DNA from: Eunapius fragilis
Lineage: Eukaryota; Porifera; Demospongiae; Spongillida; Spongillidae
DNA: 64,000 bases
Assembly: GCA_963681505.1 (NCBI GenBank)
Contig: OY811979.1
Location: 8,664,736-8,728,735, forward strand
Reading direction: 5' to 3'
Shown: one piece after another, positions 48,961 through 60,964 of the stretch
How the letters are laid out: the number at the start of each line of letters is the position of its first letter
Position numbering within the stretch: position 1 is the stretch's first letter
The notes under the pieces: generated by a model
Database searches by the model: none
What the model was told of the DNA's origin: nothing
Seen by the model: only the letters and a program-made list of their open reading frames with translations
Translations under genes and position numbers: made by a program

Positions 48961-49559
48961 AAGTGGTCTGCCATATGCACTTTGCATTTGATGTTTGCAT
49001 GGGCATCAATATACTGACGGATAGGTGTAGTGTGCCTTTACACTCACCTCAAATATTCCTGCTCCTTTCTCAGGCTGATCACCCTGTACATGTTATCCAG
49101 ATAGGACATCACAGCATGAAAAAATACTGTACCCCTAATGACTGTTGCACGGATAGAGAGTTGATGCTTCTGCATACAGAGACCTTCATTGGAGGACGTG
49201 ATGGGGTCGTCTTTTGCATGGTAACAGGTTGACTTGGAGTAGAAGCTCTGGAATATCGGATACAGGAGTTATTTTGTGAACTAAAATTTGCTACTTAGCT
49301 ACTTTGTAGATTTGAAGAAATCAGATGCCAACTGGGGGAAGAAATCTATGAACACTTTGACAATTTACATCCTGGAAATTTACCTGATCACCAGCAAAAG
49401 TAGGGCTAGAATGTGACACCTACAATTAAATGGCATTCAAAGCAAGAATTGTAATCATAGCACTTACAGTAATAGCAACTGAAGTCGTTGGAGGTGAAAA
49501 TAGGGACACCTGCAGAAATCAGAGAGAGATAAACATGCACTTACAATGATACACAAGTG

Positions 49560-50105
49560 ATATGCAAACAGATATACGCCAAAGAACAAAACAATACTGG
49601 TTTGGAGCGCTTCCTGTTGTTCAGCACAATTCTAACTTGTTCAGAGGCCTTCAAATCATCGAATACAGCAGAAGACAATTTGTCTTCCAAAACAAATGTC
49701 TCGTAATACGCAGTTACTTTAGAATTTGAAGTTATTTTCTGCCGCAGAGCCTTAAACACCCACACACAAGCCTTTGACACCCCCACACACACGAGGTTTC
49801 TAGGGTGTGTGTTGGTAGGTGTTGAAAGCTTGTAGTGTGTGTGTGTGGGTGTCAAAGGCCTGTAGGGTGTGTGGGTTTACGAAGGCTTGTGTGTGTGGGG
49901 GTGTCAAAGGCTTGTGTGTGGGTGTTTAAGGCTCTGCGGCAGAAAAAAACTTCACATTCTAAAGTAACTGCGTATTACGAGACATTTGTTTTGGAAGACA
50001 AATTGTCTTCTGTTGTACTTGATGATTTGAAGGCCTCTGAACAAGTTAGAATTGTGCTGAACAACAGGAAGCGCTCCAAACCAGTACTGTTTTGTTCTTT
50101 GGCGT
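49560..50105. repeat. Inverted repeat of a coding-like segment
   Basis: About 185 bp at 49,575-49,755 (minus strand) and 49,925-50,105 (plus strand) both encode KALRQK, SKVTAYYETFVLED, DDLKASEQVRIVL and KRSKPVLF, with only a few substitutions. Between and beyond them are ACACACC/GGTGTGT-rich imperfect repeats. Both copies are open, which suggests an exon captured in a foldback structure. Function unknown. Confidence 0.6.
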
Positions 50106-51814
50106 CCACACACCCTACAAGCCTTCCAAACCCAAACACACCTACAAGCTTCCAACACTCACACAAACCTTCGACACATAAAACCTTTGACACCAACACA
50201 CACAAACCTTCTACACCCACACACACTCTACAATCCTCTAACACAAAACCCTATAAACCTCAATGCTTGCAAACCCCACACATCCTCCTCCAAAAAGCCG
50301 CAATTTGCATACACTACCTACAAGCCTCCAGCATCCCACACCACACAAAAGCTTCCACTCACCAATAATAATCAACCCCACATACATGTACCAACCATGT
50401 CAGCAGTACTCGAACACAACCTACAACACTCCCTGACTATTAAACACACCATCCACAATTCATCAATGACGAGGTGCGGGTTCAAACAGGAAACAGCACG
50501 CGCGCATCAATTAGAACATACCTCGAAATTATGTAGCTGCTGCTAACGTTTTTCGCTCACTAGCGTAAGAAAACCATACCTTTTATTACAAGATACACTA
50601 GAAAAGTTCACTTACTTCTTATTCCGCCTGAAGAAATGGATGTTTGCTCTCTGCTAAAGTATACCATAATATGCGTATTTTGTACACGCACGCGACCCAG
50701 ACAAAACAGCGATCGTAACCAAACACGAGTACCAAAATATGCCGGGGAGTGTATACTAATGGTTGAATGTTACTTACCCATACCGCATTCTTCTGCTCCT
50801 ATATGCCACTCGACGCTCGCCCGTTAAAAATGAAAAAATTTACGGCCGTAAGGGTGCGTAATTGCGGATAATTAATCTGGCCGGAATCTTTTACATTTTT
50901 CTGGACAAAATGAAAGCTCGGACAATAAAACGCACAGAAGCAAATGTGTATCATCTTACCACTTTGATTCAAGCAAACTGTGTATGCCCCCCACCCCCTT
51001 GCCACCCCGCGCATCCTAGATTTTAAATTCGAAAGGAGTTCCCGCTTCATAGTACGACCTAGCGCCTGCGCAGATGCATGTTGGGCCGCGCCCAACGATT
51101 TGAATTGTGTGTCTGCGAACGAGGCTAAAGATAAGAATTTTCTCACGTGACTGTATTTCGACATTGGTGGTAAATCATTGCATTTCATCATTTACATCAG
51201 AATGCAATTGTTTCAACGCCAGTTACAATGGTCTTCAATGCGATCTATGACATTTTGTAGCAATAGCTGGATATTTGCAGCATTTAAAATAACAGCGATA
51301 TACAGTTGGTGCAAAGTAATGTAAGACTGCTGTATAATTATTACTGCAGTAGTAAACCGTGGTATTTCTCTGTAGTATTCCTAACTTTTTTTCCTGTGTG
51401 ATGTTACAGAGGTCAATAGCAGTATTTTAATGATAGTTGTAATATTTGGGAACATGGTAGGATTTCTGTCTGCTATGGTTGTGACTAGAGAGTTTGGTTT
51501 ACTCTGCTTTCTTCGCTACAAAATGAATTTTAAGTGTGAGTCGTTTGATTCAGTAATGATTCATTGGCACGTACACTTTTGCTCGCCGCAAATACATCAG
51601 CAATGGTTAGCTGACGCTTAGCCATGGGACTCCGCACTTTCCTGACGGCACTGAATTGAAATTTGCAATGTACGAACTGAACGCTCAATAGCACAATAGA
51701 ATTACAGGGCCGCCAAGAGCCAGCCCGGGCCCGGGGCAAATTTTTTCTCGGGCCCCTAGCCTAATGAATCTCATCAATCTCATTATACCTTTAAACGCTA
51801 TGCTTACATCAAAC
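50106..51814. other. Stretch without recognised genes
   Basis: 50,106-50,460 is CACACCT/CCAACAC-rich degenerate repeat; the rest is unique sequence with short unsupported frames. Confidence 0.4.
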
Positions 51815-52017
51815 CAGAGGCGTATCCAGGGGGGGGGGTTGGGGTTTGCAATTTCCCTTTCATATAAGGTACCGCCCCCTCTTCTGCTTAATAGCCCCCC
51901 CCCCCCCCCTTCCCCGCTTTTTGCATCGAGCCTGAAGCGCCGGACAGCACCCCCCCCCCTGCATTTCGTATCGCGGGTCTCAACCCCCCCATTTGGAAAA
52001 TCCTGTATCCGCCCCTG
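51815..52017. mobile_element. GC-rich MITE, opposite orientation, with 5-bp target duplication
   Basis: Ends CAGAGGCGTATCCAGG and CCTGTATCCGCCCCTG are flanked on both sides by CAAAC (51,810-51,814 and 52,018-52,022). The interior is the reverse complement of the family at 45,367 (GCATTTCGTATCGCGGG, GGACAGCACCCCC). Confidence 0.75.
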
Positions 52018-52429
52018 CAAACCCATGTTGTTTTAGCGTATTCTGCCTTTGACCCCTTTAGTACGCATTGCCTTTTCCCTTCTTTTCTGGGCGCCTGATT
52101 TGTGATGGTAGCCCATTCTTGCCGCTCGTTAAACAGAAAGTGTAAACCAAGACGCTGATTGGTTACAACGATCTGGGCCCCGAAACTAATTAGCAACTAA
52201 GCCATTCATTATCGACCAGGCCTGAGGGGGCGTGCCTAGTGACTAATAAAGGGCGTGGCTCTAAAGGCCCGGGCCCCATTAAGGCCCGGGCCCGGGGATT
52301 TTGCCCCCCCTGCCCCCCCCCCCCCCCTCTCATTGGGGTTGAATAGAAAAAGGGCCACGGGACAGGGGTGATATTTAACACGTAAGCAAGTTAACAGGCA
52401 CGAGCTACATGTAATTAAATTCATTACAA

Positions 52430-52525
52430 TGGACAGGAGGCGTATCCTTTTTAGTTAGGGGGGGGGGGGGGGGGGGGGCATAGGCCGGGTTTGCCCCCCC
52501 CCCCCCCCCCTGTATCCGCCACTGT
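52430..52525. mobile_element. Very short member of the same GC-rich MITE family
   Basis: GGAGGCGTATCC, then opposed G- and C-runs, then TGTATCCGCCACTG. Only the ends and homopolymers remain. Confidence 0.5.
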
Positions 52526-53280
52526 TATACGCTGTCTAGGTAGTCTTAACCTTCCACTACCTAATCACGCTTAGCTTTTTCCTAGGAAAATTGGCAGTGG
52601 TCCACTGTTCACTTCTTTGTGGAGGATATCCAACTGAGGTACTCGGCTTGCGAGCGCTATAGCTAGCGGGCGCTACAGAGTTGTGGCACAAAATTTATAT
52701 GACGGATAGATAAATGGTATGTCTATACTACAATGGCTGTTACATGTCGGTGCAACAAGTACAGTCCTTAATTATATAGCTCGAAAATACGAAGTCCTTG
52801 GTTAGGTCATGATGTCATCGTTTCAATATTTCGGGGCGTAGGTCTTATTGCCCAACATTGAATGGGCCGCAAACAGCCGTTCAGAGCGGCATGTAGATTA
52901 CTGCTATGAATTTGGCTAGTGGTAACGAGACTGGGACTTTGGATACATGTAGTGGCGAACTAGTCTTACCGCAGCGAGTGGTGTATACCCAAAGCATTAC
53001 GTGGACTCATTAGTAGTGGTCTCTAGCTAGCTGGCACGCTTAAAGAGTACGCGAATTCGTGCCTGGGAAGGAGACAAGGAGCAACCGGCAAGTATGCAGG
53101 TATGTCATGACTCCACGTGCGTGCACCATCCAGGGTGTCATTGTCCATAAGACGCAGAGGAGGCCCCCCCCCCCCCCCCCCCTAGATAGTAAAGCAAATA
53201 CATACATGGTGTCCACGTGGTATTGTAAGTATGCTGCCATAGTGTAAGGTATTGATCATGTGTGGTATTCTCATCTCCAG
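52526..53280. other. Region upstream of the TPR-CHAT exon
   Basis: No coding exon identified with confidence. A C-run lies at 53,167-53,182. An acceptor (tctccag) ends the stretch at 53,280, so upstream exon(s) of the TPR-CHAT gene should exist but were not found. Confidence 0.4.
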
Positions 53281-56219
53281 GTGCGTGGAATCTCCCACCC
53301 CAGGGAATGCCTGTAGATGTCTCACAACAGATACCTTCCATCCTCACAAATTCCCCCTTCAAACCATCCATCTTCACATCATCCCCCCTCCTTGAGCTGG
53401 GTCCCCATGAGGACATGATCCTGAAGGCTGCCACTTGCTTAGAAGCCCTTGAATACAACCCAGCCATAAACCTGCTGAACCAAGTCACCATGGCGACCAA
53501 TACCACATCCACCACCATCAACACATGTGCCATCCTGTTTGGGTGTGGCTTGGCCCACTACAAGTTGGAACGATATGCCCATGCAGAGCCCCTCCTCCGG
53601 CAGCTAAAGGGAGGGGCCCAGACCCATCCCTCTCATGGTGGGTGTGTCTTCCTGGCCGAGGTCTACCTGGGAGACATGTGTGCTATCCGATCAGAGTACG
53701 ATAGTGCAGCGGTCTGCTATGAGGGGGCCATCCGTCACTACAGCTCCCTCACCCCCCCACTGGGGGCCCTCTACAGACTGCAGACCCCCTCCCTCTCCCA
53801 GCTGCACACCAAACGTGGGGGTTTCCTGAGGAAGGCCAACAAGATGATGCAGGCGCTGGAGGCCCTGAGAGAGGGTGTGGCCTCGGCGGGGGACGATAGG
53901 GACCTCCTCTCCGCCCACACCAGCCTTGGGAACCTCCACCAGGGGCTAGGGGACAGTCAGGGGGCCGTGGGGGAGTACCTGGAGTGTGTGAGGCTGGCAG
54001 AGAAGACTGGGGACAAGGTGCAGTTGGGATGGAATCACGGCAATCTTGGGAATGCCTACGTGGCATTGCAGCAGAGAGACAGAGCCCTACACCACCTCCA
54101 GATCTCCCTTGAGCTGGCACTCCAATACGAGCCCACCCCTAGCTCCATCGGCCGGGCCTACAACAACCTGGGCACCGCCTACCAGGCCCTGTCAGAGCTG
54201 GACAGGGCAGAGGAGTACTACAAGAATGCACTGGATCAGGCCGTGTACGGGAAAGACACCTCAGGACAGGCCCGGGCTTTGGGTAACTTAGGCAACATAT
54301 CCATGCTCAGGAAGGACTACGACAACGCGTACCAGTACTTCACGGAGACCCTGGGCCTCACCACAGAGACGGCCATCGTGAGCGTGGCCCTTCACAACAG
54401 GGGCTGCTGCTTGTACGAGAAGGCGGAGCTTGCCCTCAAGACCTCCCAGGACCCGTGTCCGAAGCTGATCATGTGTGGACGTGGCATCGTCATCGACCAG
54501 GTGGGCATTGCCCAGGGCGTGTCCCTGACCCCCGACCTAGCGCAGCTGTACAAGGAGGCGAGGCAGGACATGGGTCGGGTGGTGGCCATGCACGAGGACA
54601 CCCTGCACACCATGAAGGGTACTGCCAAGGGCCTCACCCTGGCTGTGTCACTACTAGAGGCCAGCTCGCGTACCTTCCACCGTCTCCAGGACTGCCTGTG
54701 CGTCCTCGGGATGTGGGAGGAGGCCCTGTGCTGTGCTGAGCAGAGCAGGGCGCGCACCCTGGGGGAGCTGCTGCTGAAGAGGCTGGGGACCCCCTCCTCC
54801 CCTTCCTTTGATGATGATGAGGGGGGGAGGGGCCTTGTACCTCCTCTGTCCTACAAGCAGATCTGCGAGGTGGTTCGGTCCCAGGGTCAGGTAGTGGTGT
54901 ACCTGTCTTACACTAGTTCCCGCCTGTTGTCTTGGGTGATGTCCCCAGATGGGAAGGAGGTGCGAATACAGCTGCACCTCGACGACGTGACGTTTGAGGA
55001 CAGAGCGCTGGACCAGTTCCTGAGGTATGGGCTGCCGACAGAGATAGCGGACAAGGACCTCGAGATGTTTGGGATGTGCGACTACAGCAAGCCTTCCCCC
55101 CTCCATCACCTGTATGCTCTTCTGGGTGACCCCATCCTGAAGGCATTAAGCCTTCTGTCCCCACTCCAAAACCTTGGTGGAAAGTCTCCGTTCCAATCCG
55201 TGTGCATGCCCCCACTCCAGTCCAGGGAGGTTGTCCTGGTACCGGACAGCTACACAGTGATGCCTTTCATTGCCCTCTGTGACCCTGCCTCCCACACTTT
55301 CATGGGAGACACCTGCCAATTCCACACCTTCCCCTCCATCCTCACGTTGGCCCTGGCTAGCCGACCACGCCTCCAGCCACACACCCAACAGCAGGGTCCC
55401 CTCCCATTGGTCATCGATATCCCAGGGGACAGCGACCAGATCTGTGTGGTGGGGGACCCCAACATCCCCCCCTTCACCCACCGGGGGGAGGAGTGGTCGC
55501 TGGGGAGACTCCCCCATGCAGCCAATGAGGCCAGGTGGGTGGGGCACATCCTGGGTGCCACGCCCATCCTCCATGAGCATGCCACCAAGCCCCTGGTGGT
55601 GGCCATGTTGCAGAGGTCAAAGGTCATCCACATCGCCACCCACGGGAGCTCAGTGAGTGGGTTTCTGGCCTTCGCAGGACAGGGTGGCATAACCATGACG
55701 ACCGAAACCGGAGGCAGGAACATGGGTGAGGACAATGCGGTCCTCCTCTTCCCCCAGGAGGTGGAGCAGCTGGCTGTGGGGGCGGGGCTGGTGGTCCTGA
55801 GCAGCTGTGACAGTGGGCGTGGCACTGTGAAGGCCGACGGTGTGCAGGGGATGTGTCGGGCGTTCCTCCTGGTGGGTGCCCAGGCCATCCTCACCACCCT
55901 GTGGAGGGTACCGGACGAGAGTGCTGGACTGTTCATGCAGTTCTTCTATAGATACCTGATGGATGGCTTGACAAGTGCCCAGGCCTTGCAGATGGCCGTG
56001 CTGAGTGTGAGGTGCTTTGAGAAGTACAGCAAGCCAGTACACTGGGGGGCCTACCAGCTGACTGGCAGGACTGTCCAGTTTGAAGTGCACATCAGTCGAG
56101 AGCTGAAGAGCTTGATGGAGCTGGTGGGGAAGGGGAGCGTGTTCCCACGGCTGGACCTCCTGATGGCTTTGGAGGGTGCCCTGGTCACAAATGTGCACGT
56201 CCAACCATCATATGTGCAG
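53281..56219 (+). CDS. TPR-CHAT protein (TTC28-like), large exon
   Basis: An uninterrupted frame of about 980 residues. Residues about 50-470 are tetratricopeptide repeats (for example YNNLGTAYQALSELDRAEEYY and ALGNLGNISMLRKDYDNAY as separate motifs). Residues about 480-900 form a CHAT domain, the caspase-HetF-associated fold: VPDSYTVMPF, VVGDPNIPPF, HIATHG near residue 790 and LSSCDSGRG near residue 848. The last two supply the His-Cys pair of a clan CD protease, so activity is plausible. AILTTLWRVPDESAG is the conserved closing block. In animals such proteins resemble TTC28; in prokaryotes TPR-CHAT proteins are proteases of immune systems. The exon starts in phase 1 at a tctccag acceptor and ends TATGTGCAG|gtcagg. 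GC content is clearly higher than its surroundings. Confidence 0.88.
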
Positions 56220-56580
56220 GTCAGGTGTGTGTGTGTGTGTGCGTGTGTGGTTTGTGGTACATGTGTATGTGGTCTGTAGTATGGTTTGTGTGCATAATCA
56301 GCATTTGACAGCATTACAATAACAGTATGGGGGGAAGGTACATTATCTGCACACTTCGTTTATATATGTACTGAGGGCTTTGAAATAGGTTAACTCAACA
56401 AGGAAGCATGGCCTTATAAATGCACTATGTAGGTTACATCCGGTTTCCTCTGGTTCTGGTTGTAGCTTATGACTTTGTGGTGGGTCATGTGGTTTATATT
56501 TTCATTGTACCTCTTCCAATGGCGTTGGTTTGCAGGTGGTTTGTGGTCTTACATGTATTTGCTGAATTCTTTGGATTCAT
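56220..56580 (+). other. Intron start after the TPR-CHAT exon
   Basis: Short GT-rich tract then unique sequence up to the retroelement; no gene seen. Confidence 0.5.
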
Positions 56581-57924
56581 CGAGTGTTCAGAATTCATAG
56601 GCGCGCGTCATGGATCGAAGTCCGCAAAGTATACCAAACCACCGTCGGAAATGTTGCCATTGCAACGGCGTCAATGCCAGATGTAAGTCTTGTGTGTGCG
56701 CTGCAGCGGGTCGCGCGTGTAACAACTGCCTACTGTCAAAGCACTGTTTTTGTCATAACTATACTACCTCTATCACTGCTTCAAGCAACTTGTCCACAAA
56801 TGATTTTCCAGCTCACAACCACTTCCCTTGCATACGTCTTCATTCCCCGATTCCCAGCAGCTGCCTCTATCTCAACCACTTCGACAGCTGCCACCTAGTT
56901 CTACACCTTCATCATTCAATACTCCTTCACCCGATTCTTTAGTTGCGCATCCTTTTCATAGTCAAAACCAGCTACATGTATCAACATTAATCCCAGAGCC
57001 CAAATCACCTGGACAGGGTCCCTTCTTTCCTACGGCTCCCACTTCTCCCTTAATGAATTCCAGTTCCAACAATCCTTGGCCCCTTCCTCTTAGTGTGGGT
57101 CACAATCTCCAACTTGTTGCAAGTGCTACACCTCAGGTGCCTGTTGCACATCTTGTAAGTGTTGTTGAGAGGGGCACTCGTGTGTGAACTGTTACCCGGG
57201 GAGAAGTGGAAAATGTGCCAATGTTGTTCTTTCAAGCACTGTCATCCTACCTGCATCTATACCACAATTAGAGACTGTTCTCCAGCCCAATAGCTTGAAT
57301 TCTCTTTCCAACAATCAGGGACAAGATTTACAGCCATCTATGCCTTGGACCCCCTCGCCTCAGAGTCCACCGTTTCTCACAGAAGAACAGGATTACAATG
57401 TTACTAGGCCACTCTTACTTTGCAATGACTCTACACACACCTTTTCCATCATTGTTTGCTCCACTACCATGCCTTAGCAATGGCCATTCCAGTCCGGACT
57501 CTTCTATTTTAGAATTCACAGCTAATGATCCACTGCCAACACAGTCACATGTACGTGACGTACCACCTGAGCAGAGTGAAGTCCCGTCCTCTAGCCAACA
57601 CCCCCATAAGAAATCCTGTCCAGTCCAAGGCTGCCAACAACTCATTGCTCCCACCATGTGGCGTCAACATATGACCTTACATGCACAAGGTTTCTTCCCT
57701 GGTGCAGTACCTGGCTCTTGGCTTCAAGAACAAGATCTTTTCGTTTGTCCCAATTGTCAGCAGCTGGTGGCTAATTCACGCCATTCTTCTCATCTTCGCA
57801 AATGCACACATGCCACTGCTGCATCTCCTAGTCGGTCCCCTCTCAGTGTCCAAGTAGCCGATCCTTCTCTTTTCCCCCTACCCACATTTGAATCTGTGTG
57901 TAAATTACCAGGCCGTACATCCCT

Positions 57925-58869
57925 TTGAAAGACATACTTGTATTTGCTCTTGTTTTGTCTTCTGCCTTGAGGTCTGCTGTGCATGATAACTCTGAGGATG
58001 CTTGGCTGAAGCTGTTAATGCTGCCTAAATGTGTTCTTCTTGCTCCAAAGCGTGCAGGGAGACATCACAAGCCTGTGTCTATCAGTCGTCTATGCGCCCA
58101 ATGGTCCAAAGGTGAGTTCAGTGCACTATGGAATAGAGCATCCTTCCCCTGGCCCCCCATGCGTCCTACTTCTAACCACAAATCTTCAAGTGTCCAGACA
58201 GCAGTTTCTCTTGCTAGGGAGGGACTCTTATCTAAAGCCTGTCAGACTCTAACTTCTTCGGGCCTGGCCCCTGACAACAACACCACATGGAAATCGATTG
58301 GTCTCAAAGCATCTCAAAGGAACCCCTCCCACTTCTCCCACAGCACCTCTCTTAGCTGCCCCTTGTCTTCCACCAGACTTCAACATCATGCCTGGTGGCT
58401 TTGGAAAAAAACAAACCCAACTGCCCCCCCTGACATCTGGCCTATTGCAGTTGGAGAGGCTATTCGGCGTCTGGTTGGGAAATGCCTATGCTCCATGACT
58501 AAGGCAAAGGCCCATGACTTCCTCGCTCCTTTTCAACTTGGGGTAGCTTGTCAAGGGGGTGCAGAAAAGATTATTCATGGCCTCAGAAGCTGTGTGGACA
58601 AACATTGGCAGGAAGTTGATTTTGCAGTATTGAAGATCGATTTGCTCAATGCTTTTAATCGGGTATCAAGGCAGGCCGTCTTTAATGCTTGTGCCCTTCA
58701 CATCCCAGAGCTGCTCCCATGGTTTCAATGGTGCTATGGGCAATATCCCGCTTTGTGGCACTCTTTGGGTACTATTTCTTCAGAAATAGGTGTACAACAA
58801 GGTGACCCCCTAGATCCCCTTCTTTTTTGTCTTGTATTGCAACACAATTGCGGAGGATGTTGGCTGTGA
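57925..58869 (+). pseudogene. Reverse transcriptase segment of the retrotransposon
   Basis: Fingers and palm of a non-LTR reverse transcriptase: VLKIDLLNAFNRVSR holds the first catalytic aspartate, and GVQQGDPL precedes the catalytic YIDDG, which lies in the next frame (58,832-59,593). Separation of these motifs into two frames means this copy cannot make active enzyme as read. Confidence 0.8.
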
Positions 58870-59625
58870 ATTGCTATTGTTTCACTACTGGTATATTGAT
58901 GATGGTGTTGTTGCAGCAGCCATTGCCCGGGTTCTCGCCATCATCCAAGAACGCAGACTACCACTGGGCCTCAATATCATCATCGCCAAATGTGATTTGT
59001 TTAGTTTGAGGGATCTAAGTTCTTTCGCAGAGGAGATGAGGCAATCGAATGTGCCACACTTTGAGATCCTGGGGGCTCCCATAGGGGATTTAATGTTCTG
59101 CGCAAAGTTTGTAGCGCAGAAACAGTCGGAGGCTTCCAAGTTGCTAAAGGAGTTAGAAGCTGTGGGTTCTATCGACCCCCAGGTGGCCTTACTTCTTCTC
59201 AGGCAATGTGGGAGCTATTGCAGACTAGTTCACTTAGCTAGGAACACTCCTCCTCTCCTAGTCAATGTGGCCCTTGCCTTGTTTGACGATGGTGTGCAGC
59301 AATGCTTTTCGGAATGCACTGCAGTGGATGCTTCCGCTGCCACCTGGCAACACGCACAACTTAGCTTGGGTTTAGGGCTTCGAAGCTTAAGGTTCCACTC
59401 TCCTGCAGCTTACATTGCATCATATTTGTCCTCAGGCTTTTCTCCATCATTAGGTAGGTGTATATCCTCGTCATTGCACCTTTACAACAGTCTAGTGGAC
59501 CCCCAAGATTCCCTCACCCCGGAGTCTGTATGTGATTCTCCTCTTTCACAGAAGGTTCTGTCTTCCAAGATAGAAGACCAATCGTTTTCATAATGCATCT
59601 GTGACTGACAGCTAGGGCTTGTCTT

Positions 59626-60327
59626 TTGTCCATTTCTTCACCTCATGCCTCTGCTTTGCTGTTAGTCACTCCCTCCCCACGACTCAACCTCCACTTGGAG
59701 CCTGCTGAGTTTCAAGTAGCACTTAAGTGGTGGTTGGGTATTCCAGTGGTCCAAGGCCAAATTTGCCCTCACTGTCCTTCCTGTGTGTTGGATGACATTG
59801 GCCATCACTCCCTCACTTGCAAACATGGAGGGGGTGTGGTTTCGCGACACAATAAGCTCATGGATGTGTTTTATGACTTCTGCCAACGTGCTTGCTTGGG
59901 TCCACGTCTGGAAATGAGTTGTGGGGTGGGATCCAATTCTCAATCTCGCCCAGCAGATGTTCTTGTTCCTAACTGGGACCTTGGCAAGCCGGCTGCCTTT
60001 GACTTGTCTGTCACGTCTATGCTACAATCAAGTGTTCTGCTAGAAGCGAGCGTGACGGCTGGTTCGGCAGCCCTGTTGGCTGAGAACAGAAAGCACAACA
60101 GCAGCAACAAGAAGTGTGATGAATTCGGGTGGGCTTGTATCCCACTTGTTGTTGAGACCTACGGGTATTGGGGGGCTGAAGCAGTGGCAGCATTATCAAA
60201 GCTTGCAGGTTGTCTCTCCATCAGGAATAATGAACTAAAATCCAAGACCATTTTTAGCCTGTACAGTCGCCTAGGGTTGATATTAGTAAGGGCGAACTGT
60301 AGAGATATTCTATCTAGGTTAACATGA
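59626..60327 (+). pseudogene. C-terminal zinc knuckle and restriction-like endonuclease of the retrotransposon
   Basis: CPHCPSCVLDDIGHHSLTC is the CCHC knuckle typical upstream of R2-type endonucleases; RLEMSCGV, RPADVLVP and AAFDLSVTS follow the R-PD-D order of the restriction-like nuclease core. It ends at a TGA, with AATAATAAATG just after, a possible 3' end. Confidence 0.7.
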
Positions 60328-60501
60328 CTGTTAAAGGACTTACTTTAGTGTATATAATAATAAATGTGCATTTATTCCTTTCATGTATTATTGTTGTAAA
60401 AAATACCGGTATGTAAACTAATTTGCACCTCTTCCAATGTCATACATGTACATGTACCTCCCCTCCCCTGAGTCCATATGCTCTATACCTCCCCTATACA
60501 G

Positions 60502-60633
60502 ATGTTATGTGGCTGTCCATATGTTGACCCTGGTGAGGTTGTTGTAGACTTTGTACTAAGACATTATGACCATTTCAAAGGTGTGTTCTGGCTGAACGGA
60601 ACATACGTAGAACTTATGTATGGAGCACAGCTG
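60502..60633 (+). CDS. Probable downstream exon of the TPR-CHAT gene
   Basis: Exon of 44 codons between tatacag and CTG|gtaagt, in phase 0 with the large exon. It encodes a conserved-looking segment (CGCPYVDPGEVVVDFVL, GVFWLNGTYVELMYG). It continues the sequence after the CHAT domain and shows that the retrotransposon lies within an intron. I do not recognise the domain. Confidence 0.6.
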
Positions 60634-60964
60634 GTAAGTGCATTGCATACGTTCACAGACCCTTGCATATTGCTACATGTATAAGGTTGTGTGGTTGTAT
60701 GTGTCAGTGAATGTATGTTTGGGGTCGGTTTGTGGGAGCAGTCCATCTAAACCAGCCATTTGTCACAACTAAAATGCAATGCAAATAACAAAGGTCAGCA
60801 TAAATGTAATACGTACATGTAATCCGAATTTATAATGTGTTGGCTAATGTGAGTACGTAGTCCTCAATTTATAATCTCCACAAGGTTATCAATACGTAAT
60901 TTGTAAACAAGTGTTGTGCCACGATAGGCGCTTAATTACTAGTTAACGTTAATTATGTCTGCAG

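Larger units (their letters stand above)
56584..60400 (+). mobile_element. Non-LTR retrotransposon with RT and restriction-like endonuclease, decayed
   Basis: In order: cysteine-rich knuckles (CCHCNGVNARCKSC and CNNC near 56,655-56,745; a second C-rich cluster near 57,120-57,220), two zinc fingers (CPVQGCQQL...HMTLH; FVCPNCQQL...HLRKC, 57,620-57,805), reverse transcriptase (PIAVGEAIRRLVGKCLC, KIDLLNAFNRVSR, GVQQGDPLDPLLF, YIDDG at about 58,892) and a C-terminal CPHCPSC...HHSLTC knuckle with RPADVLVPNWDLGKPAAFD, an R2-type PD-(D/E)xK endonuclease arrangement. The frame changes at least at about 57,190, 57,400-57,925, 58,850 and 59,595-59,626, so it is not intact. It lies in the sense strand of the TPR-CHAT intron. 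Exact ends and target duplication were not found. Confidence 0.82.
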
